From: Sphingomonas sp. IW22
GTDB lineage: Bacteria; Pseudomonadota; Alphaproteobacteria; Sphingomonadales; Sphingomonadaceae
NCBI RefSeq assembly: GCF_041321155.1
Contig: NZ_JBGGWB010000001.1
Coordinates: forward strand, 372,001 to 436,000
DNA: 64,000 bases
Direction: 5' to 3'
The notes under the pieces were generated by a model. It made no database searches, was not told where the DNA came from, and worked only from the letters and a program-made list of their open reading frames with translations. The translations under genes were made by a program, and so were the position numbers. How positions within the stretch are numbered: the first letter of the stretch is position 1; the number at the start of each line of letters is the position of its first letter. Below, piece by piece: positions 6,883 to 15,909 of this stretch.

Positions 6883-9393
6883 TCAGCGCGTGCAGGGCAC
6901 CGGCGATGATCCTGCCTTAGCCAGCCTTACGCCCGACACCGTGATGTCCAGTTCACCGTCGGTCGTCAGCGACAGTGGCATGGTAACGCGCGTCATATCG
7001 GCGCCCCCGCGTGCCAGACAGGCCAACGGCACAGCGATACGCGTCCACTCGCCGGGCTTTGCCGCGCGCAGGGGTGCCTCGATCGCGACGGTGCCTTCGC
7101 ACGCATCGCCACAGCCCACGCCCAGCTTTACCGACCGGGTGGGCGCGCGGTCGACGCGCAGGTCGATCTCAATGGCCAGGTCGCCATTGGTTTCGCGCGT
7201 CAGGTCGACAGGCTCATCGCCGACAATGGCCGCAACAGCCGCGCCCCGACCGGTCCATGCCAGCCGCACGCTGTCTTCCTGCGCCAGACGGTCGGCGCCG
7301 CGCGCCGTAATCAGGTCAGGTCCCGGATTGGCCGACAGGTTGCCCGGCGGGCCGATCAGCAACCGCCGCCCCGCCCCCGCACGCCCCGCCGAGAACAGCA
7401 GATTGCGGTCGGCACTGGCCGCCGTCGCCCGCTTTTCCGGCAGGGGCGCCAGTTCGCCCGCATCGGCGCTCGTCAGGCCATAGCCATAGGGGAAGAGCGG
7501 CGCATAATCCTTGTCACCAACATTGACCGCCGTCTGATCGCTTTCACGCGGCCAGCTATAGGGCAACTTGCCCCTGAACTCGGCCTTGCCGAACAGGACG
7601 TCGGCGACGCCCCCACCCTCAGACCCGGGCAACCATGCGGCGACGAATGCGTCGGATGCGTTCAAATGCGGGTTCACCCACATGGGCCGCCCCGACAGAA
7701 AGACCGACACGGTGGGAATTCCCTGTGCCTTCAACCGGCGCAACAGAGCCAGATGGTCGCCCGTATCTTCAAACCCCACGTCGCTGCGGTCGCCCTGGAA
7801 CTCGGCATAGGGATCTTCGCCGAACACCACGACCGCCACGTCCGGCCGGGTCGTAAAGCGCCCGTCCGCCGCCAGCTCAACCGTGCCGCCCGCGTCGCGC
7901 ACGGCAGCCCTCATTGCTTCACCGATGGTCTCACCGTTCGGGAAATCGGCGCGCTTGGTGCCGGTTCCCTGCCACGTCAGCGTCCAGCCGCCGGTCTGCT
8001 TGGTCATGCTGTCGGCGCCGTCGCCCGCGACCAGGATGCGAGCACCCGGCTTCAGCGGCAGGACATGGTTCGCGTTCTTCAGCAGGACCAGCGATTCGCG
8101 AACCGCCTGACGCGCGACCGCGCGGTGATCAGCGCTGCCCAGCATCTCGAAACGGCCCGCATAGGGCCGCGACGACGGCTTGCCGGCCTCGAACAGGCCC
8201 GACCGGACCTTGACACGAAGGATGCGCCGAACCGCGTCATCCAGCACCGGCATCGGCAACGAACCGTCGCGCGCCTGTGCCAGCGTGTTCTGCCACAGCC
8301 CCCTCCAGCTGTCGGGCGCCATTGCCATGTCCAACCCGGCGATAAAGGTTTCGCGGCAGCGGTCGACCGTGCAGCCGCTGACCTGTCCGTGCGCGTTCCA
8401 GTCGCCGACCAGCAAGCCGTCAAAACCCCAGCGATCCTTGATCACGCCGCGCAGCAAAGACTTGTTGCCGTGCATTTTCTCCCCATTCCAGCTGGAGAAG
8501 CTGACCATGATCGACTGGACCCCCGCCTCGATCGCGGGGATATAGGGCGCGCCGAACAGCGTGCGAAGACCGGCCTCGTCGATGCGCGCATCGCCCTGAT
8601 CCTTGCCGCCGGCCGTACCGCCATCGCCCAGGAAATGCTTGGCGGTAGCGATGATGTGCGGGCCGCGCAGCCAGTCGCGGTCTCCGACCTTGCCCTGCAA
8701 CCCTTCGATCAGCGGGCGGGCATACGCGGTGGCGATTTCCGGGTTTTCACCATATCCCTCATACGTGCGGCCCCAGCGGTCGTCACGCACGACCGCCAGC
8801 GTCGGGGCAAAGGTCCAGTCGAGCCCGGTCACACGCATCTCGATCGCTGTCACCTCTCCGATGCGGCGCATCAAATCCGGGTCGCGGGCGGCGCCCAGGC
8901 CGATATTGTGCGGGAACAGCGTGGCGCCGACGATATTGTTGTGCCCGTGAACCGCGTCGCTGCCCCACATCACGGGAATGCGCGGCAGGTTGCCGTTTGG
9001 CTGCATCGAGGCGGCGTAAAATGCGTCTGCGGACTTCAGCCATTCGGGCGCGGGCGCGTTGTAAGCGCCGGTGGGCGTCGAATTACCGCCGTTCAGCACC
9101 GAGCCGAGGTGATAGCGATGCACATCTTCCGGGGTGACACTGGCAATGTCGGCCTGAATGACCTGGCCGACTTTTTGCTCAAGCGACATCTGGCGGAGCA
9201 GTTGCTCCACCCGCTGTTCGACCGCGGCATCGGCGGTCTGCGGCTTGCGGATCGCTGGCCAGCTGTCCGGATGCGCAACGCCGGCGCCTTCACGGACGGT
9301 CGCGCCCTGCCCCTGCGCGCATACCGCCACAGGCGACAACGCCACACCGGCCAGAAGCAACGCGTGCCCAAGGCCAAACCGCAATTTCACCAC
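6883..9393 (-). CDS. secreted GH3 beta-glucosidase/exo-beta-glucanase
   Basis: A glycoside hydrolase family 3 enzyme of about 836 residues, expected to cut non-reducing-end beta-glucose units from cello- or gluco-oligosaccharides in the periplasm. The (beta/alpha)8 domain holds the KHFLGDGGT motif and the nucleophile Asp in LLVGDWNAHGQ (codon at 8401-8403). A second alpha/beta domain and an ExoP-like C-terminal beta-sandwich follow. The frame can start at TTG 9429, but GTG 9393 (or GTG 9390) sits just after an AGGGG site (9400-9404) and gives a clean signal peptide (KLRFGLGHALLLAGVALSPV...). It is divergent from a LacI regulator that probably controls it. Confidence 0.9.
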   Translation of the reverse strand: MVKLRFGLGHALLLAGVALSPVAVCAQGQGATVREGAGVAHPDSWPAIRKPQTADAAVEQRVEQLLRQMSLEQKVGQVIQADIASVTPEDVHRYHLGSVLNGGNSTPTGAYNAPAPEWLKSADAFYAASMQPNGNLPRIPVMWGSDAVHGHNNIVGATLFPHNIGLGAARDPDLMRRIGEVTAIEMRVTGLDWTFAPTLAVVRDDRWGRTYEGYGENPEIATAYARPLIEGLQGKVGDRDWLRGPHIIATAKHFLGDGGTAGGKDQGDARIDEAGLRTLFGAPYIPAIEAGVQSIMVSFSSWNGEKMHGNKSLLRGVIKDRWGFDGLLVGDWNAHGQVSGCTVDRCRETFIAGLDMAMAPDSWRGLWQNTLAQARDGSLPMPVLDDAVRRILRVKVRSGLFEAGKPSSRPYAGRFEMLGSADHRAVARQAVRESLVLLKNANHVLPLKPGARILVAGDGADSMTKQTGGWTLTWQGTGTKRADFPNGETIGEAMRAAVRDAGGTVELAADGRFTTRPDVAVVVFGEDPYAEFQGDRSDVGFEDTGDHLALLRRLKAQGIPTVSVFLSGRPMWVNPHLNASDAFVAAWLPGSEGGGVADVLFGKAEFRGKLPYSWPRESDQTAVNVGDKDYAPLFPYGYGLTSADAGELAPLPEKRATAASADRNLLFSAGRAGAGRRLLIGPPGNLSANPGPDLITARGADRLAQEDSVRLAWTGRGAAVAAIVGDEPVDLTRETNGDLAIEIDLRVDRAPTRSVKLGVGCGDACEGTVAIEAPLRAAKPGEWTRIAVPLACLARGGADMTRVTMPLSLTTDGELDITVSGVRLAKAGSSPVPCTR

Positions 9394-9423
9394 ATCCGTC
9401 CCCTGATTTACCTGATCGTTAGC

Positions 9424-9482
9424 TGACAACGCTGTCTACCCTTGCCCCGCTACCGCGTCAACGCGGTCACGACAGCGTGTCG
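9424..9482. promoter_or_regulatory. two candidate LacI-type operators in the GH3/lacI-like intergenic region
   Basis: TGACAACGCTGTCT (9424-9437) and CGACAGCGTGTCG (9470-9482, perfect 5-bp arms CGACA/TGTCG around GCG) are dyads with a central CG step, the usual shape of LacI-family sites. The first covers the upstream end of the GH3 transcript; both lie between divergent GH3 and the regulator, so one bound dimer could repress both. A similar TGACAACG dyad occurs at 34308-34319. Confidence 0.5.
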
Positions 9483-9552
9483 CCACTCTTGTCAGCGCTC
9501 CGGCTTCGCGCCATCGTCACGACAAAGATATCAGTTGGGAACCGGGACGAAC

Positions 9553-10590
9553 ATGTCGACGGACGAAGTGCGGGAAATTCCAGCGCGTGCCACGATCACC
9601 GACGTCGCCAGACTGTCCGGCACGTCGATCAAGACGGTGTCGCGGGTGTTCAATGACGAACCATTTGTGCGCCCTGCGACTCGCAAGCGCGTCATGGATG
9701 CCGCGAACGAGCTGGATTATCATCCCAACATCGCCGCACGCAGCCTTGTTCGCGGGCGGTCGTCGCTGATCGGGCTGTTCTATGAAAACCCAAGCCCGAA
9801 TTACGTGGTCGATCTTCAGACCGGATCGCTCGATCGGCTGCAAAGCGAACGGTTCCGTCTGCTGCTGTTCCCCTGTCTCAGCGCGGCGGCGATGTCGGGG
9901 CGGCTGTTGCGCGTCGCGCGGGCATCGGGGCTGGAGGGATTGATCCTTGCGCCGCCGCTGGGGGACGATGAGCGCACGGTCGATGAACTGACGCGCGCGC
10001 ACTTTCCGTTCGTTCGGATTGCGCCAACCAGCGCACCGGACGCATCCCCGACGGTCAGTATCGACGACACGGCCGCGGCGCACGAAATGACGCGTCACCT
10101 GATCGACCTGGGTCATCGGCGGATTGCCTATGTCCAGGGCGATCCCGATCACCCCTCCAACGCGTTGCGCCTGACCGGCTATCGCGCGGCATTGGAGGAG
10201 CGCGGGATCGGCTTCGACCCGGCGCTGCTCGAACACGGGCTTTACACGTTCGAATCGGGTGTTGCGGCGGGGCGGCGGATCTTTGCGTCTAACATGCGCC
10301 CGACGGCGGTTTTCGCCGCCAATGACGATATGGCCGCCGGGGTTCTGCTAGCGGCAAAGGAACGCGGGCTGGACGTGCCGCGACAAGTGTCGATCGCCGG
10401 GTTCGACGACAGCCTGATCGCACGCGTGGTCTGGCCGCAGCTGACCACCATCCGCCAGCCAACCTATGACATGGCCAATCGCGCCACCGATGTGCTGTTG
10501 GCCAAGATCGAGGGACAGCCCTTCACCGCGGAGACGCGCATGGCGCACCAGTTGCTGGTCCGCGCCTCCACTGCACCCGCGCTACGCTGA
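9553..10590 (+). CDS. LacI-family transcriptional regulator
   Basis: A 345-residue regulator with an N-terminal helix-turn-helix (ATITDVARLSGTSIKTVSRV, about residues 13-32), the hinge helix region (ELDYHPNIAARSL) and a periplasmic-binding-protein-like sensor domain (SLIGLFYENPSPNYV onward; HRRIAYVQGDP; TAVFAANDDMAAG). The ATG at 9553 is chosen because the upstream in-frame part is non-conserved and lies in the operator region. Divergent orientation to the GH3 glucosidase suggests control by a sugar released by that enzyme, probably glucose or cellobiose type (inference). Confidence 0.9.
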   Translation: MSTDEVREIPARATITDVARLSGTSIKTVSRVFNDEPFVRPATRKRVMDAANELDYHPNIAARSLVRGRSSLIGLFYENPSPNYVVDLQTGSLDRLQSERFRLLLFPCLSAAAMSGRLLRVARASGLEGLILAPPLGDDERTVDELTRAHFPFVRIAPTSAPDASPTVSIDDTAAAHEMTRHLIDLGHRRIAYVQGDPDHPSNALRLTGYRAALEERGIGFDPALLEHGLYTFESGVAAGRRIFASNMRPTAVFAANDDMAAGVLLAAKERGLDVPRQVSIAGFDDSLIARVVWPQLTTIRQPTYDMANRATDVLLAKIEGQPFTAETRMAHQLLVRASTAPALR

Positions 10591-10627
10591 CGCGCGGGAT
10601 TGCTGGCATAGGTGCATCGGACATGGC

Positions 10628-10819
10628 ATGGCGTCCGGCATGAACGATCCCCGTCCATCCAAAGGCCCGGTCGCGGGCGGCGCCATCCTTGCCATCTCGA
10701 TCCTGGGCGGCGTAATCATCGGCGTGGCGATGCGCCAGCCGACATTGGGCCTGCTGGGCGGGCTGGCCGTGGGCACGATCGCCAGCCTGATCATCTGGCA
10801 GCGCGACCGACGCCGCTAA
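10628..10819 (+). CDS. small two-helix membrane protein, unknown
   Basis: A 63-residue protein (59 if the ATG at 10640 is used) with a Pro/Lys N-terminus, two hydrophobic helices (GGAILAISILGGVIIGVAM and LGLLGGLAVGTIASLIIW) separated by a short turn, and a basic tail QRDRRR. It resembles sphingomonad small membrane proteins of unknown function. Neither start has a strong ribosome-binding site. It overlaps the convergent S24 repressor gene by four bases. Confidence 0.6.
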   Translation: MASGMNDPRPSKGPVAGGAILAISILGGVIIGVAMRQPTLGLLGGLAVGTIASLIIWQRDRRR

Positions 10820-11436
10820 AGCCGGCGGCTGACCCACACGACCCGGCCGATGACGCGCACGCGCTCGGCCTCGACAGGCCCGGGCGAAGGGGCTGCGTCA
10901 TTATCGCTGGTGATAAGCAGCCGCCCGCCGCCAGGCCGGACCCGCTTGACCATCAGCACGTCGTCCAGCCGCAGCACGAACACTGCCCCGCCAGCCGGCA
11001 CCGATGCACGGGCCGAATCGACCAGTATCTCGTCGCCGGGATGCAGGGTCGGCTGCATTGATTCGCCCGCCACGCGGATCATAGACGCCTTTTCCGGCCG
11101 CACATTCAGGCTGGCGAGTAATTCGGGCGGCAGCGTCATCGGTGCTGCGGGCCATTCGATTTCCGCCACGCCGCCGGGTCCTGCTGATGCCGTCAGGTCG
11201 AAACGCGGCACCGCCACCACCGGCATGGCCCGTCCGCCCAGCGCCGCTTCATCCACCCCCAGATAGGCCGCGATCAGTTCCCGATCCCGCTCGTCCAGCC
11301 GCCGGGGCGACCCGCGGCTTACATGCTGCTGCACATAGGCCGGGTTGCGCCCGATCAGACGCGACAGCCGCGACAAGCTGATGCCCCGTTCGGCGGCAAG
11401 GCGCGCCAGAGCCGCCCGCGGATCCTCGACCATCAT
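10816..11436 (-). CDS. XRE/S24 LexA-like repressor
   Basis: About 206 residues: an N-terminal helix-turn-helix (LARLAAERGISLSRLSRLIG) and a C-terminal S24 peptidase-like domain with the catalytic Ser in GESMQPTLHPGDEILVD and the Lys in DVLMVKRVRP, the LexA/CI autoproteolysis dyad. It probably represses itself and the divergent small genes and responds to stress. In-frame ATGs exist at 11448, 11436 and 11433; none has a good ribosome-binding site. No phage genes are nearby, so this looks like a resident chromosomal regulator. Confidence 0.82.
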   Translation of the reverse strand: MMVEDPRAALARLAAERGISLSRLSRLIGRNPAYVQQHVSRGSPRRLDERDRELIAAYLGVDEAALGGRAMPVVAVPRFDLTASAGPGGVAEIEWPAAPMTLPPELLASLNVRPEKASMIRVAGESMQPTLHPGDEILVDSARASVPAGGAVFVLRLDDVLMVKRVRPGGGRLLITSDNDAAPSPGPVEAERVRVIGRVVWVSRRL

Positions 11437-11453
11437 GGCACGCAGCATAGCCG

Positions 11454-11483
11454 TAGGATTTTTCCTAGACAAGTTGGATTTTT
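11454..11483. promoter_or_regulatory. candidate operator of the S24 repressor
   Basis: TAGGA/TCCTA inverted repeat with a 4-base spacer (11454-11467), overlapping a direct repeat GGATTTTT at 11456-11463 and 11476-11483, 20 bases apart (about two helical turns). It is AT-rich in a GC-rich region and lies between the repressor start and the divergent gene at 11528, the expected place for autoregulation. Confidence 0.45.
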
Positions 11484-11527
11484 GAGAACAGAACATGAAC
11501 GGGTGAGTCGTAGCGGGGAGATGTTGG

Positions 11528-11704
11528 ATGGAGTTGCTGCCCAGAATCGAGGCGTATCTACGGCGGACGGGGATGTCGGTCACGCTGTTCGGGCGAAAGG
11601 TGGCGAGCGATCCGCGCCTGGTGCTGGACATGCGGCGGGGTCGGCGGCCCGGCGCGTCCATGCGCGCGCGGATCGAGCAATTTCTGTCGGGAAAGCGTTC
11701 CTGA
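11528..11704 (+). CDS. small basic protein, possible DNA-binding, unknown
   Basis: A 58-residue protein beginning MELLPRIEAYLRRTG and ending IEQFLSGKRS, with the pattern of a minimal helix-turn-helix (GMSVTLFGRKVASDPRLV). The ATG at 11528 is preceded by GGGGAG (11515-11520) at good spacing, while the overlapping frame starting at 11521 gives a composition typical of a shadow. The stop overlaps the next ATG (TGATG at 11702-11706), indicating a two-gene operon divergent from the S24 repressor. Confidence 0.65.
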   Translation: MELLPRIEAYLRRTGMSVTLFGRKVASDPRLVLDMRRGRRPGASMRARIEQFLSGKRS

Positions 11705-12018
11705 TGGCGCGCGGACCCGATGCCGGAACGCTGGTCGAACGCGCCCTGTCGCTGTCCGCGACCCGCGCGGCGATATCGATGGTGGTGACCGACGCGGTCG
11801 TGACGCGCTGGGCGAGCGCGACATTTACCGGCGCTCGCCATGCCCTTGAACTAAGCTTGATCGATACCGCGGCGGCGCGAACCTGGCTGGCAACCCTGTC
11901 TGAGGCGGAACTGCCGATGCGGGGGCATCTGATGGCCGATTGTGTGGTCGTGCGGACCAGGGAGGAAGGCGGAATGATCGACGCAAGCGTCGAGGCACTG
12001 ACGGTCGAGGTCGCCTGA
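11704..12018 (+). CDS. hypothetical protein, coupled to the small gene before it
   Basis: A 104-residue soluble protein with no family I recognise. It is mixed alpha/beta in composition, with a central TFTGARHALELSL segment and an acidic C-terminus. The ATG shares its A with the preceding stop, so translation is coupled. The frame is open further upstream to 11323, but that part is antisense to the S24 gene and I reject it. Function may relate to the divergent S24 repressor. Confidence 0.62.
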   Translation: MARGPDAGTLVERALSLSATRAAISMVVTDAVVTRWASATFTGARHALELSLIDTAAARTWLATLSEAELPMRGHLMADCVVVRTREEGGMIDASVEALTVEVA

Positions 12019-12022
12019 TCCC

Positions 12023-12754
12023 TTAGCGGCCGGCGAAGCGCTTCAGCGTGGCAAGCGCTTCGTCGAAGTCGCTGCTGGATTCGCGGTTGCTCGCTGCCCG
12101 GTCCGCCGGACCGCGAACGCCGCGCTCCAGCTTCTTGAACATCGCATGCACCGTCGCGCGGGTATCCGGCGCCGTGATCGGTGCATCGTCATATTGCCGG
12201 GGCAAGGGCAAGGGGGCGAGCCGCTCGACCGGCAGCGCATCTACCGGCTCGACTTGAACCGGCGGCTTCTCCCGGATCGCGCCGGGGTCAAAGGCAGCCA
12301 GCGGCATGTCCAGGTCACCGGGCAATTCCCGTTCGACCGGCGGCGAAGGCGCGGGAGATTCAGCGGCCGGGTTGACAGGCTGCGGCTCCACGACCTGCTC
12401 CACGATGGGCGCGGTTACGACTGGCATATTTTCATCGATAAGCATGTCCGCGTCGTCGATCCGCCGGGTGATCAGGCGCGGCACGCGGTCTGGCGGGGCC
12501 AGCCGCCGGACAGCGAGCCATGTGCCGCCGCCCGTCACCATCACCGCCAACAGCATCAGCGCCAGTCGCGCGCCCGACACCATCGGCAACGGCGATGCGG
12601 GGACCAGCACCGACAGTCGCGAATCCTGCGCCAGCCCTTCCACCCGCCATTCGGGCAGCAATGCAACAGCCGCCGCCGCCGGCAGCGCGACGATCGCGCC
12701 CGCGATCAGGCTGTGAGGCAGAATCCAGCGTCGGCGGGCAGGATGGGCGACCAT
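12023..12754 (-). CDS. membrane-anchored hypothetical protein
   Basis: A 243-residue protein with two hydrophobic segments (about residues 14-34 and 60-82) enclosing a short loop, followed by a long Pro/Glu-rich, probably disordered region (about 115-200) and a short helical C-terminus (DFDEALATLKRFAGR). The family is not recognised. ATG 12754 is preferred because sequence upstream of it in this frame is Arg-rich shadow. Nearest same-strand neighbour is the PfpI-like gene, separated by a strong hairpin. Confidence 0.6.
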   Translation of the reverse strand: MVAHPARRRWILPHSLIAGAIVALPAAAAVALLPEWRVEGLAQDSRLSVLVPASPLPMVSGARLALMLLAVMVTGGGTWLAVRRLAPPDRVPRLITRRIDDADMLIDENMPVVTAPIVEQVVEPQPVNPAAESPAPSPPVERELPGDLDMPLAAFDPGAIREKPPVQVEPVDALPVERLAPLPLPRQYDDAPITAPDTRATVHAMFKKLERGVRGPADRAASNRESSSDFDEALATLKRFAGR

Positions 12755-12852
12755 GTCGAGGCCATGTATGCGGCGTTCGCCCGCCCTTTGTAAACGGCTG
12801 GCGGCGCGAAATATGCGACGGCCCGTTAGGGGCCGCACGCTTTCCGGTCTGC

Positions 12853-12888
12853 GGATCGCGGCGCGAAACCGTCATCGCGCCGCGATCC
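12853..12888. terminator. strong hairpin downstream of the PfpI-like gene
   Basis: A perfect 13-bp stem, GGATCGCGGCGCG (12853-12865) with CGCGCCGCGATCC (12876-12888), and a 10-base loop, nine bases past the stop of the minus-strand gene at 12897. It lacks a T-run, so termination may need Rho. Confidence 0.5.
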
Positions 12889-12896
12889 GTCAGGAA

Positions 12897-13448
12897 TCAG
12901 GCGTCGGCGCCGACCTTTTCCAGCGCCTCGATCAAGGCCCGGTTGAAGGCGGGGATGTCGCCCGGATTGCGGCTGGTGATCAGGTTGCCGTCGATCACGA
13001 CTTCCTCATCCACAACCTCGGCCCCTGCGTTTTCCAGATCGGTGCGAACCGAAGGCCAGCTGGTCATGCGGCGGCCATCGACCACATCGGCCTCTACCAG
13101 CAGCCACGGCGCGTGGCAGATGGCGGCAACGATCTTGCCCTCGTCCATGAATTCCTCGACGATATCGACCGCCTTGTCCTCCATTCGCATCTTGTCGGGA
13201 TTGCCGACACCGCCCGGCAGCAGCAGCGCGTCGTAATCATCGATATCGACCTGATCCAGCGTCAGGTCGGGGGTGATCGTCTCGGTCGGGTCGCTGTCGT
13301 TCTTCACGCCCTGGATCGGATCGGTCTTGATCGAGGCGAGCGTCACCTTTGCGCCCGCGTCCAGCAGGGCCTGGCGCGGATCGAACAGCTCGGAATGTTC
13401 AAAACCGTCGGTGGCAAGGATCAGCACGCGCGAATTGAGGTCAGCCAT
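12897..13448 (-). CDS. DJ-1/PfpI (type 1 glutamine amidotransferase-like) protein
   Basis: A 183-residue DJ-1/PfpI superfamily protein of the YhbO/YfkM kind. It has the N-terminal strand VLILATDGFEHSEL with the conserved Glu, the LLLPGGVGNPD turn and the nucleophile elbow AAICHAPWLL with its reactive Cys followed by His. Relatives act as stress proteins, with deglycase or general-stress roles proposed. ATG 13448 follows an AAAGGAG site. It is divergent from topoisomerase IB. Confidence 0.88.
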   Translation of the reverse strand: MADLNSRVLILATDGFEHSELFDPRQALLDAGAKVTLASIKTDPIQGVKNDSDPTETITPDLTLDQVDIDDYDALLLPGGVGNPDKMRMEDKAVDIVEEFMDEGKIVAAICHAPWLLVEADVVDGRRMTSWPSVRTDLENAGAEVVDEEVVIDGNLITSRNPGDIPAFNRALIEALEKVGADA

Positions 13449-13564
13449 GGGGAAAAAGCTCCTTTGGGGGTTCGGCACCTCCAACCCGCCCCGGCACAGG
13501 CTTGTTCCCGGAACGAAGCGGGGAACCGCGCATTGATCGAGCCAACCCGCAACAATGGCGACCC

Positions 13565-14581
13565 ATGGCCCCGACAATCTTTTACTGCGATGACAGCGAA
13601 CCGGGGATCACCCGCCGAAAAGTGCGCCACGGCTGGGGTTATTGGGATGTGACGGGCAAACGCATCACCGACCGGGAGGAGATCGACCGGCTGAACCGCA
13701 TCGGTCTGCCCCCCGCCTATCGCGATGCGTGGTTCAGCCCCGACCCAAATGGCCATATTCAGGCGGTGGGCTGGGACGAAAAGGGCCGCAAGCAATATCG
13801 CTATCACACCGATTTCCGCGACGCGCAGGAAGCGGCAAAATACTCGCGCTGCGCCGGGTTCGGCGAACGCCTGCCCCTTCTTCGCAAACAGGTGGAAAAG
13901 GATTTGGCGGGCCGCAAGCTCAGCCGTGAACGCGCGGTGGCGGCGGTTGTCCGCCTGCTCGACCTGGGCCGCCTGCGCGTCGGCAATGAAGGTTATGTGA
14001 AAGCGAACAAGAGCTTTGGCGCGACCACCCTTCGTCGTCGCCATGCCAAGCTGACGGGCAGCCGGTTGCGGCTGCAGTATCGGGCGAAATCGGGCAAGCA
14101 GCGGGTGCTGACCCTGACCGACAATTCGCTGATCCGTTTCGTTCGGAAATGCCAGGATCTGCCGGGGCAGCACCTGTTTCGCTGGCTGGATGACGACGGC
14201 GTCTCTCACCCGGTCACCTCCAGCGACGTGAACAGCTATATCCGCGCGGCAATGGGCGACGATTTCACCGCCAAGCATTTCCGCACATGGGGCGCCAGCG
14301 CCATCGCTTTTGGCGCTCTGGCCACCGCTGACGCGCCGATCGGGCTGAAAACGATGCTGGAACCGGTGGTAGAGGCGCTGGGCAACACGCCTGCCATTGC
14401 GCGCAAAAGCTATGTCCACCCCGCACTGGTCGCGCTGGCAAAGGACAACTCGGCACAACTTGCGCTCCGCGCACGCATCAAGCTACCCCGGTCCACGCGG
14501 CACCTGACCCGCGCCGAGCGCGGCCTGATCGCGTTCCTGAACGACCTTGACGACGACAGCGCCCCCGCACGGGCGGCCTGA
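13565..14581 (+). CDS. bacterial DNA topoisomerase IB
   Basis: A 338-residue poxvirus-like type IB topoisomerase, which relaxes supercoils through a 3'-phosphotyrosyl intermediate. The N-terminal domain contains the family block RKVRHGWGYWD and DREEIDRLNRIGLPPAY; the catalytic domain has the Arg/Lys/Arg residues (RVGNEGY, HFRTWGAS) and the active-site Tyr in KSYVHPALV (residue 283). Length fits the bacterial family. It is followed 13 bases later by an MscS channel gene on the same strand. Confidence 0.93.
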   Translation: MAPTIFYCDDSEPGITRRKVRHGWGYWDVTGKRITDREEIDRLNRIGLPPAYRDAWFSPDPNGHIQAVGWDEKGRKQYRYHTDFRDAQEAAKYSRCAGFGERLPLLRKQVEKDLAGRKLSRERAVAAVVRLLDLGRLRVGNEGYVKANKSFGATTLRRRHAKLTGSRLRLQYRAKSGKQRVLTLTDNSLIRFVRKCQDLPGQHLFRWLDDDGVSHPVTSSDVNSYIRAAMGDDFTAKHFRTWGASAIAFGALATADAPIGLKTMLEPVVEALGNTPAIARKSYVHPALVALAKDNSAQLALRARIKLPRSTRHLTRAERGLIAFLNDLDDDSAPARAA

Positions 14582-14594
14582 CGATGGAGCCGAG

Positions 14595-15773
14595 ATGAGC
14601 AATAACAGCGCGGCGGAAACGGCCGCCCTTCCCGACATTGATCCCGCCGGCGTCCAGCGCCAGTTCAACGCCTTGGTGCGCGACAGCCTGGAATGGGTGG
14701 CCGGCCACTGGCTTCAGATCCTGATCGCGGTCGGCGTGGCCGCGCTGATCGTCTTGGCGCTCGACACGCTCAAGCGCTGGGGCAAGAAATATTGCGAGCG
14801 GCAGCCCATCGTCACCGGATGGTCGGGCATTCTGGGCCGTGCGATTTCGCGCACCAACCGCTTTTTCATGACCATGGTGGCAGCCAAGCTGGTGGTTGGT
14901 GTGGCCGACGCGCCGCAGGGGGTGGTGACCACCACCAATTTCTTTTTCACCGTCGCCGCCGTGTTTCAGGCTGCAACCTGGGTGCGCGAAGTCATCCTGG
15001 GGCTGGTCGAGGCGCGGACGCAGGGCGACCATCGCGGTAGCGAGGCACTGGGCACCGCCATGGGCCTGATCCGGCTGCTGGTCACCTTTGCCGTATTCGC
15101 GATCGCGCTGATCGTCGTTCTGGACAACCTCGGCGTCAACGTCACTGGCCTTGTCGCCGGTCTGGGCGTCGGCGGTATCGCCATTGGTCTGGCCGCACAG
15201 GGCATTTTCGCCGACCTGTTCGCCGCCCTGTCGATCATCTTCGACAAGCCGTTTCGCAAGGGCGACAGCATCAGCTACGATACAACGTCCGGCAATATCG
15301 AGGAAATCGGCCTGAAATCGACGCGCATCCGCAGCTTTCAGGGTGAAGAGCGGATCATCTCGAACAAGAACCTGCTCGACAAGGAAATCCAGAACAACAC
15401 CCGCCGCGATCATCGCCGGGCCAAGTTCGTAATCGGCGTCATTTATCAGACGGCGCCGGAAGTATGCGCGAAAATCCCCGGCCTTCTGAAGGAGATCGTC
15501 GAGTCCCACGACAAGATCTTCATCCGTGCGGGCTTTGTCGGCTTTGGCGCCTCCAGCCTGGATTTCGAACTGGAGTTCGATTCGCCCGGCCCGGATTATG
15601 TCAGCTTCTATGACGGGCGCACCGCCATCGGCCTCGCCATCCTGCAACGCTTCAACAATGACGGGATCGAGATCGCCTACCCGACCCAAACAACCTTCAC
15701 CGCCGCCCCCGACGGGCGCATGGTCATGCCCTATGCCGAAGTGCAGCCGGTGAGGACCGTAGAGGCGGAGTGA
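14595..15773 (+). CDS. MscS-family mechanosensitive ion channel
   Basis: A 392-residue inner-membrane protein. After a soluble start there are helices near residues 36-58, 85-105 and 118-138, then the pore region (VAGLGVGGIAIGLAAQGIFADLFA, in two parts about 183-206) with the Gly/Ala pattern of MscS TM3. The beta domain (DKPFRKGD...IEEIGLKSTRIRSF) and a C-terminal alpha/beta domain follow. The start at 14595 is supported by GGAG at 14587-14590. Confidence 0.9.
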   Translation: MSNNSAAETAALPDIDPAGVQRQFNALVRDSLEWVAGHWLQILIAVGVAALIVLALDTLKRWGKKYCERQPIVTGWSGILGRAISRTNRFFMTMVAAKLVVGVADAPQGVVTTTNFFFTVAAVFQAATWVREVILGLVEARTQGDHRGSEALGTAMGLIRLLVTFAVFAIALIVVLDNLGVNVTGLVAGLGVGGIAIGLAAQGIFADLFAALSIIFDKPFRKGDSISYDTTSGNIEEIGLKSTRIRSFQGEERIISNKNLLDKEIQNNTRRDHRRAKFVIGVIYQTAPEVCAKIPGLLKEIVESHDKIFIRAGFVGFGASSLDFELEFDSPGPDYVSFYDGRTAIGLAILQRFNNDGIEIAYPTQTTFTAAPDGRMVMPYAEVQPVRTVEAE

Positions 15774-15909
15774 TCATCAGCCCGTCGGACGCCGCGGTTC
15801 GCCGTCAGCGTTCGCGGGGCTGGATCAAGGGCATGCCGCACGCAGCGCCGCAATGGTGCTGGCGCTGGCGGCTGCAATTGGTGCGATGCGGCTGTTCGTC
15901 CGACCCGGC

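Noticed and set aside
7666..9426. A 586-codon plus-strand frame
   Set aside because: Antisense shadow of the GH3 gene, with no family motif and atypical composition.
10816..12018. A prophage remnant around the S24 repressor
   Set aside because: No integrase, structural or lysis genes, and no attachment-site repeats were seen near it or next to the tRNA.
15774..15909. A small gene between the MscS channel and nadA
   Set aside because: Short frames exist but none has a ribosome-binding site, plausible composition or recognisable motif.
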